Below, piece by piece: positions 56,570-64,000 of a stretch of 64,000 bases of DNA. Position numbers and translations under genes: made by a program. Each line of letters begins with the position of its first letter. Within the stretch, counting starts at the first letter, position 1. Source of the DNA: CAVVIH01 sp963748295 (GTDB lineage Bacteria; Acidobacteriota; Vicinamibacteria; Vicinamibacterales; 2-12-FULL-66-21); assembly GCA_963748295.1 (NCBI GenBank), contig CAVVIH010000006.1:1735072-1799071 (forward strand), read 5' to 3'. The notes beneath the pieces are model-generated. The model saw only the letters and a list, made by a program, of their open reading frames with translations, searched no databases and was not told where the DNA came from.

Positions 56570-59482
56570 ATGCGCGACATGAGAGACGAGCGCTGGCGGC
56601 AAATCGAGGAGCTCTATCGCGCCGTCTGCGCGTCCGATGTCCAAGGACGCACGGAACTGCTCGCGCGCGCCGACCCCGCGCTCCGTCGTGAGGTCGAGTC
56701 GCTGCTCGCCCACCGCAGCGATGCGGGACCGCTCGATGGTCGCGCCGTCGATCTGCTGTTGGATGCTTCTGCCGCCTCGCCCGGCGCGATGTCGATGCAC
56801 TCGCTCCTACCCGGTACGACGATTGGTCATTACCTCATCGAAGAGATGGTTGGCGCCGGCGGCATGGGCGTTGTCTATCGTGCACGCGATACGCGCCTCG
56901 GTCGCGCGGTCGCGGTCAAGGTACTCCCGGACGCTGCCGACGGCGAGCGACGGCAGCGCTTTCAGCGGGAAGCGCGCGCGATCGCCGCGTTGAGCCATCC
57001 TCACATCTGCACGCTCTACGACGTCGGCCATGAGCTCGCGCACCTGCCCGAACGCGGCGACGTTCCCATTGACTTCCTCGTCATGGAGTATGTCGCGGGT
57101 GACACGCTCGCCGAGCGCCTGGCGCGGGGACCGCTGCCGCTCGAGCGCGCCCTGCAATACGGCATCGAGATCGCCGACGCGCTCGACACCGCGCATCGGC
57201 AAGGCATCGTCCATCGAGATCTCAAGCCGGCCAATATCGTCGTGACCGCAGCCGGTGTGAAGGTGTTGGACTTTGGTCTCGCCAAGCTCACGGCGCCGGC
57301 AGACGTTGCTCCCGGTTTGTCGAATGACGGGACGCTGACCAGGGAGGGGGCCATTCTCGGCACGCTGCAGTACATGGCGCCCGAACAGCTCGACGGGCGG
57401 CATGCCGACGCTCGCACCGACATCTTTGCGTTCGGCGCGGTCCTCTACGAAATGATTACGGGCCGCAAGGCCTTTGACGCGTCGAGTCAAATCCGGTTGA
57501 TCGCGTCGATCCTCGAGCACGAGCCGAAACCGATCGATCTGCTGCAGCCGCCGAGCTCCGAGGAACTGTCGCGCATTGTCGATGGATGCCTCGCAAAGAA
57601 CCCAGATGATCGGTGGCAATCGAGTCGCGACGTTGCGAAGCAGCTGAGATGGATTGCAGCCGTTGGATCGCAGAAGGCGCACGCCTTTCCCGCGTCGAAC
57701 CACGCGCGGGTGCGACTCGGATGGATCCAGTCCGCCATCCTTGGCGTCGTCTTGCTGGTCATCTCATTCGGCGTATGGTGGTATCGGCCGTCAGCAGACG
57801 GAACAGATCAGATTCGGTTCGAGATTGCGACGCCGGAGATGCCGGCTCCACCTTTCCTGTCGATCTCTCCCGACGGCCGCAACATCGCATATGTCGCACG
57901 CACTCCGACTGGTACCCCGGCACTGCTGGTGCGGCGGCTCGGTTCTTCCGAGCCGCTGGAACTTCCAGGCACGGAGAATGCGGTCCTGCCATTCTGGTCG
58001 CACGACAGCCGCCATATCGGATTCTTCGCACGGGGGAAACTGAAGCGCATCGATCCTTCCGGCGGGCCGCCGATAGTCCTGTGCGACATTGCGAACTTCT
58101 ATGGCGGAACGTGGAATGCCGATGGTGTGATTCTGTTCAGTGTGGGCTACGCGCCGCTGATGCGCGTGTCCGCGTCGGGTGGAGCGCCGCAGCCGGTCAC
58201 GCGGCTCGATGAACGTCGCGGCGAACGAGGCCACGGCTGGCCCTTCTTTCTGCCGGACGGCCGACGTTTCCTGTACCTCGCGGCCGGTCAAGACCTCGAC
58301 GGCCGCGCGCTTTACGTGGGATCGCTCGATTCGCCCGAACCGACCAGATTGCTGCAGGCCAACACGCGACCGATGTACGCGTCCGGGCATCTGTTGTTCA
58401 CCCGTGATGGCACCTTGCTCGCCCAGCGCTTCGATGCCGAGCGTCTCGCGTTGACCGGCGAACCCACTCGTATCGCCGATGGCGTGGCGTTCACGGCCAC
58501 GCCAGGTGCGGCTGCCTACGGGGTCTCGAACACGGGCGTGCTGGTATACCGGACCGCCCTCGCGCTGGAGCCGACACAGCTGGTCTGGTACGACCGCTCC
58601 GGCCACGCGCTGGAGTCGATTGGTGCTCCCGGAATCTACCGCGGCGTTGCCCTGTCGCCGGATGACACGCGGATCGCCGTCCATATGCACCAGGAGCCGG
58701 AAGGCGGCGACGTATGGGTGGTCGATCGCGAGCGCGGCACGTTCACGCGACTGAACGCCACCGGCCACAACTCGTCGCCGATCTGGTCACACGACGGCGC
58801 GTTCCTCATTTTCTCTTCCGGGCGCGGTAGCGACCCGCTGGCGTTGTATCGGAAGGCAGCCAGCGGCGTGGGCAGGGAAGTGCTCGTGTTGGAGGGCGAG
58901 CGCGGGATCTACGCCCAGGACGCCGCACCGGATGCACGGTCGCTCGTCTACGCGCAAGGAGGCGGCCCGGAAGCGGGAATCGATCTCTGGTCGCTGCCCC
59001 TGGGCGGCGCTCGGCCAGTCCCGAAGCCGGTCATCCAGACGAGGTTCGCGGAAAGGATGGCGAAGGTATCACCTGACGGCCGGTGGGTTGCCTACGAGTC
59101 AAACGAGTCCGGGCGCTTCGAGATCTACGTGTACCTGTACCTGCACAGCAGTGGGAGGTGGCAGATCTCGACGGACGGCGGTCGCTATGCGCGATGGGCA
59201 CGCAACGGTAGAGAGCTCTTCTATCTGAAGGATGACGGAACTCTGATGGCCGTCGACGTGTCCGCCAATGGATCGATGTTCAAGGCGGGCACTGTCCGTG
59301 TCCTGTTCAAGACCAATCCCGGGTTCGCCAACCATTTGAACGCCAGCGGCCCGACCACCGATATCCCTTACGACGTGACCGGAGACGGACAGCGGTTTCT
59401 GTTCACTGAGCGTATCGCCAGCGGGATTCAACAGATACCGATCAGTGTCGTGCTCAATTGGACCGCCGGGCTCCCGAACTGA
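56570..59482 (+). CDS. Membrane serine/threonine kinase with C-terminal beta-propeller sensor
   Basis: 970 residues, no frame change. The N-terminal ~80 residues (WRQIEELYRAVCASDVQGRT) are the usual leader of sigma-linked kinases. The kinase domain has GAGGMGVVYRARDTRLGR, Lys117 in VAVKVLP, Asp217 in HRDLKPANI, Asp234 in DFGLAKL, and GTLQYMAPEQLDG. One membrane helix lies at ~385-405 (ILGVVLLVISFGVWWY). The outer part is a WD40/TolB-like propeller: SISPDGRNIAYVAR, FLPDGRRFLYLAAG, LSPDDTRIAVHM, SPDGRWVAYESNESGRFEIY. It should sense an envelope signal and act on the ECF sigma factor gene product that precedes it. Confidence 0.92.
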   Translation: MRDMRDERWRQIEELYRAVCASDVQGRTELLARADPALRREVESLLAHRSDAGPLDGRAVDLLLDASAASPGAMSMHSLLPGTTIGHYLIEEMVGAGGMGVVYRARDTRLGRAVAVKVLPDAADGERRQRFQREARAIAALSHPHICTLYDVGHELAHLPERGDVPIDFLVMEYVAGDTLAERLARGPLPLERALQYGIEIADALDTAHRQGIVHRDLKPANIVVTAAGVKVLDFGLAKLTAPADVAPGLSNDGTLTREGAILGTLQYMAPEQLDGRHADARTDIFAFGAVLYEMITGRKAFDASSQIRLIASILEHEPKPIDLLQPPSSEELSRIVDGCLAKNPDDRWQSSRDVAKQLRWIAAVGSQKAHAFPASNHARVRLGWIQSAILGVVLLVISFGVWWYRPSADGTDQIRFEIATPEMPAPPFLSISPDGRNIAYVARTPTGTPALLVRRLGSSEPLELPGTENAVLPFWSHDSRHIGFFARGKLKRIDPSGGPPIVLCDIANFYGGTWNADGVILFSVGYAPLMRVSASGGAPQPVTRLDERRGERGHGWPFFLPDGRRFLYLAAGQDLDGRALYVGSLDSPEPTRLLQANTRPMYASGHLLFTRDGTLLAQRFDAERLALTGEPTRIADGVAFTATPGAAAYGVSNTGVLVYRTALALEPTQLVWYDRSGHALESIGAPGIYRGVALSPDDTRIAVHMHQEPEGGDVWVVDRERGTFTRLNATGHNSSPIWSHDGAFLIFSSGRGSDPLALYRKAASGVGREVLVLEGERGIYAQDAAPDARSLVYAQGGGPEAGIDLWSLPLGGARPVPKPVIQTRFAERMAKVSPDGRWVAYESNESGRFEIYVYLYLHSSGRWQISTDGGRYARWARNGRELFYLKDDGTLMAVDVSANGSMFKAGTVRVLFKTNPGFANHLNASGPTTDIPYDVTGDGQRFLFTERIASGIQQIPISVVLNWTAGLPN

Positions 59483-59519
59483 GCACGTCGTCGTGATTCT
59501 CGTCAGGTATTTGGGATTT

Positions 59520-59543
59520 GTGGCTTCCGGCTTCAGCCGGAAG
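59520..59543. repeat. REP-like palindrome GTGGCTTCCGGCTTCAGCCGGAAG
   Basis: Core of the repeat family at 24.7 and 28.5 kb, here as a single short palindrome between the kinase stop and the convergent membrane-protein stop, where it may act as a terminator. Confidence 0.6.
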
Positions 59544-59598
59544 ATCGAGCCGGCGCTAACGATTCAGCTGTTACACGCGCAGTAGTGCCGCCGGATCT

Positions 59599-60894
59599 TC
59601 ATCCTGGCGCTGCTTCCGACGCACCGGCCCGGGCCGTCGCGATCACCGTCGCCTGCGCGGCGTTCAGGATGACGCCGGCCAGCAGGAGGGCACCGCCAAC
59701 CCGGACCAGCGGCGACAACGTGAAGGCCAGTCCGGCTGCCAGCAGCGGCACACCGAACGTCCAGGTGAGCAGGATCCATCGCGCCAGGCGATGGCTGGCC
59801 AGGGAGTGGGCAGAGCGCTGCGGCGGCTTCATCCCCCCGGTCACGAACACGCGGTACCACCCGTGCAGCGGCAGCAGCCGTCCCTGGATACCGACGACGA
59901 TCTGCGCCAGGAAACCCAGCAGTCCGGCCGTGCCGTAGATCCATCCGAGGGGCGCCGTCCACGCAAGCGGTATCGGCAATGTGAGGACGAGTCCGGTGAT
60001 CGCCGCCAGCAGCAGCCAGCCGAACGCCACGTGGGTCTGCCATGTCGCCCAGTCAGGACGTGGGAGAGCGGCCGGCGGCGGCAGCTTGCGCTTGACGATG
60101 TCGCGAACGTGCGCGAGGAACGAGCCAAACCCGGCGAGGATGAGAATGGCGCCAGGCAGAGTCGCCGCGGAGTGGCGCACGAGGCCGATCGCAAGGACGA
60201 GGATGCCGGCCTCCAGCAGCACGGCGCTGTGCGCCATCGAGGTCCCTGTCGGCATCGCTGCCGGAACGATCATCGGGATGAGCCGGTAGGAGAGTCCCAC
60301 CACCATCATCACGGCCCAGCCGATCGCCGCGAGGTGGGCGTGTGCGAAGGCGGCCGACATGGGCGACCAGCCGAACCAGCCGAATATCCGGTTGAGCGCG
60401 AGTACGATGCCGAACACGCTGGCGCCGAGCATGTTCGCAAAGGCCAGCGCCACGTGCAGTTTCACGGGCCACGGTATGGGTGCGGCGGCCAGTCCCGTCC
60501 ACGCGCGCACCGCCACGTGCAGCACCGCCGCGATGACGAGCCCGGCGGACCACGCCATGCCGCTGTACTCGCCGATCCAGAAGTGCGACACCATGCCAGC
60601 CACTCCGCCCGCGTAGCCGGCGAACGCGAGGCGATCCAACGGGCCCGCCGGCAGCGGCATCCGCAGCGCCAGCGGGCCCACGATGTAGAAGGCGCCGAGA
60701 ATGGACGAGGTGATCCACCCGAGCGTCACCAGGTGGACGAGCGCGACCATGCGCGGGTGGTGGAAGAATCCTGCCGGCAGCCCGGGGCTCACGACGAGCG
60801 CGGCGAACGCCAGCGCAAGGCAGAAATGGGCGAACGCAAAGTAGAGGAGCGGGAGGCCGGTCGCGGGGACGAGCCGGGACGCGGCGGCCTTCAT
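59599..60894 (-). CDS. Haem-copper-oxidase subunit-I-like membrane protein (NnrS/CcoN-like)
   Basis: 431 residues from the ATG at 60894. This start overlaps the preceding stop as ATGA and is preferred to an ATG at 60960, whose leader is simple-sequence DNA. About 12 membrane helices with conserved His: HHPRMVALVHLVTLGWITSS, VSHFWIGEYSGMAW, SAAFAHAHLAAIGWAVMMVV then GLSYRLIPMIVPAAMP, and HVAFGWLLLAAITG. The His pattern resembles subunit I of cbb3-type oxidases and NnrS. With RIC proteins and a Crp/Fnr regulator next to it, a role in NO or oxygen metabolism is likely. No copper-subunit gene is present, so it is not a full oxidase. Confidence 0.72.
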   Translation of the reverse strand: MKAAASRLVPATGLPLLYFAFAHFCLALAFAALVVSPGLPAGFFHHPRMVALVHLVTLGWITSSILGAFYIVGPLALRMPLPAGPLDRLAFAGYAGGVAGMVSHFWIGEYSGMAWSAGLVIAAVLHVAVRAWTGLAAAPIPWPVKLHVALAFANMLGASVFGIVLALNRIFGWFGWSPMSAAFAHAHLAAIGWAVMMVVGLSYRLIPMIVPAAMPTGTSMAHSAVLLEAGILVLAIGLVRHSAATLPGAILILAGFGSFLAHVRDIVKRKLPPPAALPRPDWATWQTHVAFGWLLLAAITGLVLTLPIPLAWTAPLGWIYGTAGLLGFLAQIVVGIQGRLLPLHGWYRVFVTGGMKPPQRSAHSLASHRLARWILLTWTFGVPLLAAGLAFTLSPLVRVGGALLLAGVILNAAQATVIATARAGASEAAPG

Positions 60895-61106
60895 TCCGCT
60901 TCGCCCGATCGTCCCGTCCCGGGCCCCGAGTCCCGAGCCCCGAGTCTCGAATGCGACCACTCGAGCCAGTCATCGCCGAACAGCTCGCACGGGTGAGGCG
61001 TGCGAATCGTGCCGTTGCCGCAGGCCAGGTCGTCGGCGCCGCAGCACTTATCGCAGCCCCAGCAGATTCGTTCCGGGTGGGCGGGGAGCACGAGCGTCCT
61101 GCGCAT
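60891..61106 (-). CDS. DUF3079 family small Cys-rich protein
   Basis: 71 residues. HPERICWGCDKCCGADDLAC then GNGTIRTPHPCELFGDDWLE is the DUF3079 pattern, with five Cys that could bind iron or zinc. Function unknown. It starts six bases after the RIC stop and overlaps the membrane-protein start by four bases, so the three are one transcript. The last ~18 residues (SRLGARDSGPGTGRSGEAE) lie in simple-sequence DNA and may not be conserved. Confidence 0.82.
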   Translation of the reverse strand: MRRTLVLPAHPERICWGCDKCCGADDLACGNGTIRTPHPCELFGDDWLEWSHSRLGARDSGPGTGRSGEAE

Positions 61107-61112
61107 CGGCCG

Positions 61113-61805
61113 TCACCCCTGGGCGGCGTTCAATGCGCGCGGAAACAGCACGTTGTTTTCGAGGTGCACGTGGACGTGCATCGCCATTTCGAACTCGGAG
61201 AGCCCGTGATACAGCGCACGGAACGTTTCGCACGCCCAGGGCGGGGCGACGTAGCCGCCCGTGATTTCACGGAGCTCTGACAGCACGCCGCCGGCGTGAT
61301 CGTGTTCGTGCTCCATGACACCGATCGGGGCTGAGATCGGCATTCCCGGCTGTGCTCCCTCTTCGATCGCACGAATGGCGGGAAACAGCACCCGTTCCTC
61401 CTTCTGCATGTGGAGGCGGAGGTCGGCGGACAGATCCGTCAACAATGCCTCGACCCGGCTCAGGTACGGCGCCTTCGAGCCGTGCACCCGCGAGACCTTC
61501 GCGGCCATCGACTCGAGCCGCGGCAGCTCCTCGCGCAGCGGCTCGTGGTAGGTCGCGACGATGTGGTCGACCAGGACGGACAGCGGTTCGCGGGTCCAGT
61601 CCCGCTCGTCACGCGTCGCGGCCCCGGCCGACGCTTCGATCGTCCTGGCGACCTCGGTGAAGGACACGCCGCGCTCGCGGCACGCCACGGCGAGCGGCGT
61701 CTTGCCGCCGCAGCAGAAATCGATGCCGTGGCGCTGGAAAATGCGCACGCTCGAGGGGATTGCCGAAGCGATGTCCGCGACTGTCGTGTTCTCGGTAATG
61801 ACCAT
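61113..61805 (-). CDS. Iron-sulfur cluster repair di-iron protein (RIC, YtfE/ScdA type)
   Basis: 230 residues, standard length, no frame change. The ScdA N-domain is FQRHGIDFCCGG (Cys31, Cys32). The hemerythrin-like domain has DHIVATYHEPLREELPRLES, HMQKEERVLFPAI, EHEHDHAGGVLSEL and HVHLENNVLFPRA, which supply the His/Glu ligands of the di-iron centre. The family repairs Fe-S clusters damaged by nitric oxide or peroxide by donating iron. It precedes DUF3079 and the oxidase-like gene, and follows a second RIC-type gene. Confidence 0.92.
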   Translation of the reverse strand: MVITENTTVADIASAIPSSVRIFQRHGIDFCCGGKTPLAVACRERGVSFTEVARTIEASAGAATRDERDWTREPLSVLVDHIVATYHEPLREELPRLESMAAKVSRVHGSKAPYLSRVEALLTDLSADLRLHMQKEERVLFPAIRAIEEGAQPGMPISAPIGVMEHEHDHAGGVLSELREITGGYVAPPWACETFRALYHGLSEFEMAMHVHVHLENNVLFPRALNAAQG

Positions 61806-61845
61806 GTGACAAAAACCTTTCCTGAGACGCGGGCCGGGTTGGAAG

Positions 61846-61916
61846 GTATCCAGTTAGCGGGTGCCGAATCATTTTCGGCGACAGCCACTTGTCTAAGAGC
61901 AAAAACAGGAGGCCAG
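61846..61916. repeat. 71-bp intergenic repeat with variable core, copy 2
   Basis: GTATCCAGTTAGCGGGT, an 18-base core that forms a small hairpin (GCCGAA-TCATT-TTCGGC), then ACAGCCACTTGTCTAAGAGC and AAAAACAGGAGGCCAG. It lies between the two RIC genes. Confidence 0.75.
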
Positions 61917-61925
61917 GAGGATCGA

Positions 61926-62672
61926 TCAGGAGGGAAGACGCAACGACTTCGTACTCATCTCTCGCTTCTCCACGCCAGCCCGGCACATCCATGCCGCGGC
62001 CCGCGAAAACAACACATGGGTTTCCATGTGGACGTACAGCCGCATCAGTCGTTCGAACTCTTCCAGGCCCCGGTAGAGCGAACGCAGCGTTGCGCACGCG
62101 TTCGACGGCGGTTCGTAACCGTCGGTGATCCCGCGCAGGAGCCGAATCGTCCGCGCGGCATCCTGATGGAACATTTCGGCGTCGCTGCGGAGCGCGGCGA
62201 GCCGCGGCAGCTCTTTATCGCAGTATGTCCACCTCGAGCCGGTCAATCAGCGGAAACAGCTCGTCCTTCTCGGCCGTCACCCGCGCGAGGAGCGCGGCCT
62301 CGAACCGTTGCAGCTCGTGCCCGACGACGGTCAGCACGCGATGGTGCGCGCCGCCGTGGCCCTGGAGCCTGGTGATCAGCGCGCGCAGGCGGGGAAGCTC
62401 CAGCAGAAACGGCTGGTGGAAGGCTTCGACGATGTGTTCCGTGACCTCCGAGAGCGGCCGGTCGGCCAGGTCACGCGGGCAGGCGCCTGGCGGATGGCGT
62501 CTTCGAGCTCGACCGTGAGGATTTCGTATGGGGTGCCAGTGTCCCGGCAGACCTGCGCCAGCGTCTGGTGTCCTCCACAGCAGAACTCCACCTTCCGCCG
62601 TTGGAACACCCTGACGGTCGCCGGAAATTTCGCCGCCACCTCGCCGACGGTGGTGTAAGGAAAGAACGTCAT
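61926..62672 (-). CDS. Second RIC/ScdA-type di-iron protein (frame changes)
   Basis: About 248 residues from the ATG at 62672. The N-domain is TTVGEVAAKFPATVRVFQRR then KVEFCCGG. The middle part reads in a second frame as LPRLRALITRLQGHGGAHHR and TAEKDELFPLIDRLE, and the end in a third frame as RTIRLLRGITDGYEPPSNAC and RLYVHMETHVLFSRA. The order of His/Glu motifs matches the intact neighbour, at moderate identity, so it is an older paralog. The frame changes near 62400 and near 62225. If these are real, the gene is dead; if they are consensus errors, the cluster has two RIC proteins. Confidence 0.7.
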
Positions 62673-63104
62673 ACGCAACCTGTCAACGAGGTTACGCGTG
62701 CCGCCGGCGCCCGTCGTTGCGCCACCGCAACCAGCTTATCCGAGGGGCTTCGCCCCTCGGACTCCCCTACGCGCTCTCTCGCGCGCCGCTTCGCCGGCGC
62801 GCTCCGGTCGCGTGGCTCGCTCGCGATGCTCGCTCGCACCTTGGAACGAGCGCAGGATGTGAGTCGCTTCAGAATAGCGAACGAGCGTAGCGAGTGAGCC
62901 TGAACGAACGCGGAGCGGGGCGTCGGGGCCGCCCGCGAGCGAGCAAAGTCATTGGGGGGCTTGCCGGCGAAGCCGGCCTACGTGAGGAGCATGTTCGCGT
63001 TTATCAGAATCGCTACGAGGCGTAGGCGAGTGGCCCGGCGTAGCGGACGGGGGGTCGGGGCCCCCGCGATCGGGCCCCGGGGGCGCCGGGAGGGAACCGT
63101 ATAC
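62673..63104. other. 432-bp gene-free region rich in short inverted repeats
   Basis: Contains the perfect hairpin at 62740-62760, a second at about 62959-62976 (GCTTGCCGGCGAAGCCGGC-like) and many GAGCG/CGCTC repeats. It separates the Crp/Fnr stop from the RIC operon start. No open frame is convincing. No clear Fnr- or NnrR-type palindrome (TTGAT-N4-ATCAA) is visible. Confidence 0.55.
62740..62760. terminator. Perfect hairpin CCGAGGGGC-TTC-GCCCCTCGG
   Basis: Nine-base perfect arms with a three-base loop. Lies downstream of the Crp/Fnr gene on the minus strand; there is no T-run, so a terminator role is likely but not certain. Confidence 0.55.
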
Positions 63105-63773
63105 TCAGTCGTCGGAAGACGAGGCGGCGAGCTCGAGCCCTTCGGGGTCCACGATCGTGACGGCGCCGCGGCCGGTCCGAAGCAGCCCGTCGGACTCCCA
63201 TCTCGACATCACGCGGCTGACGGTGAACAGGGTCGTGCCGGTCAGGTCGGCAATGTCCTGCCGTGTGATCGGATGCACGATCCGGATGCCCTGGGGCGAG
63301 CGCTCACCGCCATGTTCGGCGACGCGGAGCAGGGCTCTCGCAATCCGGACCGGCGCGCGTTCCGCAGCCAGATCCTGCACGGCAGAGAGGACGCCGCTCA
63401 TCCGCCGCGTCACTTCTTCGAACAGGTTGAGGCGGATCTGCGGAATGCGCTCGGCGAGGCCGGCCATCGCCATCCGCGGCCAGACCAGCACTCTCGAGGC
63501 CTCGACGGCAACTGCAGACACGGGAAAGCGCTTGCCGGGCGAGAGCGCGATCGCACCGTAGCAGTCCCCCGGTCCGATGAAGCGGACCAGCGTCTCGGCG
63601 CCGTCGGCGTTGACCTGCCCGAGCTTCAGGTGGCCGATCTGCACCAGGGCGATTGAGTCAGCCGGCTCGCCCTGGGCGCCAAGGACGTCGCGCGGCTTCA
63701 GCGACCGCGGGGATCCGGCCGCCAGCAGCTCGCGCCGCTGATCTTCCGACAGGCCGTTCAGGAGCAGCGTCAT
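63105..63773 (-). CDS. Crp/Fnr family transcriptional regulator
   Basis: 222 residues from the ATG at 63773 (a GTG 21 bases upstream is an alternative). The cyclic-nucleotide-type sensor is VLGAQGEPADSIALVQIGHL then ETLVRFIGPGDCYGAIALSP. The winged helix is PITRQDIADLTGTTLFTVSR then VMSRWESDGLLRTGRG. The N-terminal Cys cluster of Fnr is missing, so it does not sense oxygen through a 4Fe-4S cluster. The pattern is closer to the Dnr/NnrR type that responds to NO, or to cAMP-binding proteins. The position upstream of the RIC operon suggests that it controls that operon. Confidence 0.85.
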   Translation of the reverse strand: MTLLLNGLSEDQRRELLAAGSPRSLKPRDVLGAQGEPADSIALVQIGHLKLGQVNADGAETLVRFIGPGDCYGAIALSPGKRFPVSAVAVEASRVLVWPRMAMAGLAERIPQIRLNLFEEVTRRMSGVLSAVQDLAAERAPVRIARALLRVAEHGGERSPQGIRIVHPITRQDIADLTGTTLFTVSRVMSRWESDGLLRTGRGAVTIVDPEGLELAASSSDD

Positions 63774-63835
63774 CACCAACACTTTGACTTGCACGCGCCC
63801 GTTGTCAAAGCGGAAATCGCGAGGTGGCGAAATTC

Positions 63836-63958
63836 CTACTCGCCTGTCTTGTTCACCGCAGCCGGGATCCCGGGCGCTGCCGGAAGGAAGTTCTCCAGCA
63901 CCCAGTAGTCACCCGTCCGCCGCCGCTCTCTGGGGGCGTGCACGGAACCGCCGGCCAT
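63836..63958 (-). CDS. Possible 40-residue protein or C-terminal part of a gene beyond the right edge
   Basis: The frame reads MAGGSVHAPRERRRTGDYWV then LENFLPAAPGIPAAVNKTGE and TAG. It stays open upstream to the window edge, so this may be the end of a larger gene. No ribosome site is obvious before the ATG at 63958. I do not recognise it. Confidence 0.3.
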   Translation of the reverse strand: MAGGSVHAPRERRRTGDYWVLENFLPAAPGIPAAVNKTGE

Positions 63959-64000
63959 CAGGACTGATAGACAGCGAGCTGACCATCCACATAACGGGGC

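Noticed and set aside
63105..63773. Regulator as a true Fnr with a 4Fe-4S cluster
   Set aside because: The N-terminal Cys cluster is absent; only one Cys (GDCYG) is visible in the sensor domain.
1..64000. rRNA, tRNA, CRISPR arrays, phage genes or a complete transposase/integrase
   Set aside because: Looked for and not seen. The inserted modules therefore have no visible mobilisation enzyme in this window.

Overview
The window looks like a soil Acidobacteriota genome, most likely the Vicinamibacteria (subdivision 6) lineage. This is inferred from gene content, not from a marker gene; the window has no rRNA or tRNA gene that I can see. The DNA is GC-rich and codon third positions are mostly G or C. 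It carries the gene types that crowd such genomes: acidobacterial duplicated orphan permeases (ADOP, MacB/FtsX-like) with PadR regulators, an Oar-like TonB receptor with an N-terminal carboxypeptidase-regulatory domain, serine/threonine kinases fused to TPR or beta-propeller sensors, ECF sigma/kinase pairs, and a LodA/LodB quinone-cofactor oxidase cluster.

Layout. 1-2.2 kb: an ADOP permease running off the left edge, behind its PadR regulator. 2.4-7.6 kb (minus): a kelch/lamin-tail protein, gamma-glutamyltransferase and an unusual double esterase. 8.1-14.5 kb (plus): catalase-fold protein, a deoxyribosyltransferase-like/TPR protein, an unknown protein, LodA, LodB and a 48-residue membrane peptide. 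15-37 kb: a sugar or sugar-acid catabolic island (DUF481 outer-membrane protein, AraB-type kinase, fucose/arabinose-type isomerase, TonB receptor, DapA-like aldolase, two BNR/sialidase-fold proteins, two paralogous large glycoside hydrolases, ACS-type MFS transporter, RraA-like and HpcH-like aldolases). An IclR regulator at 37.2-38.1 kb probably controls it, because a shared palindromic GAAACG-type site lies before the TonB receptor/isomerase pair, before one hydrolase and before the IclR gene. 38-46 kb is a mosaic of short modules: Uma2-like nuclease, ADOP permease, polysaccharide deacetylase, HigBA toxin-antitoxin and small exported proteins, mixed with gene fragments. 46.6-49.9 kb: a PhnD-like exported protein followed by a TIR-PAP2 fusion. 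50-59.5 kb: a metallo-beta-lactamase-fold protein, ECF sigma plus zinc-finger anti-sigma-like protein, acyl-CoA synthetase, pectin-acetylesterase-like protein and an ECF sigma/kinase pair. 59.6-63.8 kb (minus): a nitrosative/oxygen-stress cluster (two RIC/ScdA-type di-iron repair proteins, a DUF3079 peptide, a haem-copper-oxidase-like membrane protein) behind a Crp/Fnr regulator.

Two things dominate the reading. First, many conserved genes change reading frame within one homology, roughly 35 times in 64 kb and often at short homopolymers, while their neighbours are intact. This looks like uncorrected consensus indels more than mass gene decay, so I annotate such genes across their full frame-corrected span and say where the frame changes. 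Second, small modules are repeatedly bordered by orphan pieces of other genes, mostly 3' ends (ADOP, AraB, HpcH aldolase, sialidase, a heparan-glucosaminide-acetyltransferase-like protein). In three cases the intact parent lies on the other side of the module. That pattern suggests gene-sized insertion at the 3' ends of genes and is the most interesting structural signal here. The most interesting gene content is the TIR-PAP2 fusion with its PhnD-like partner.
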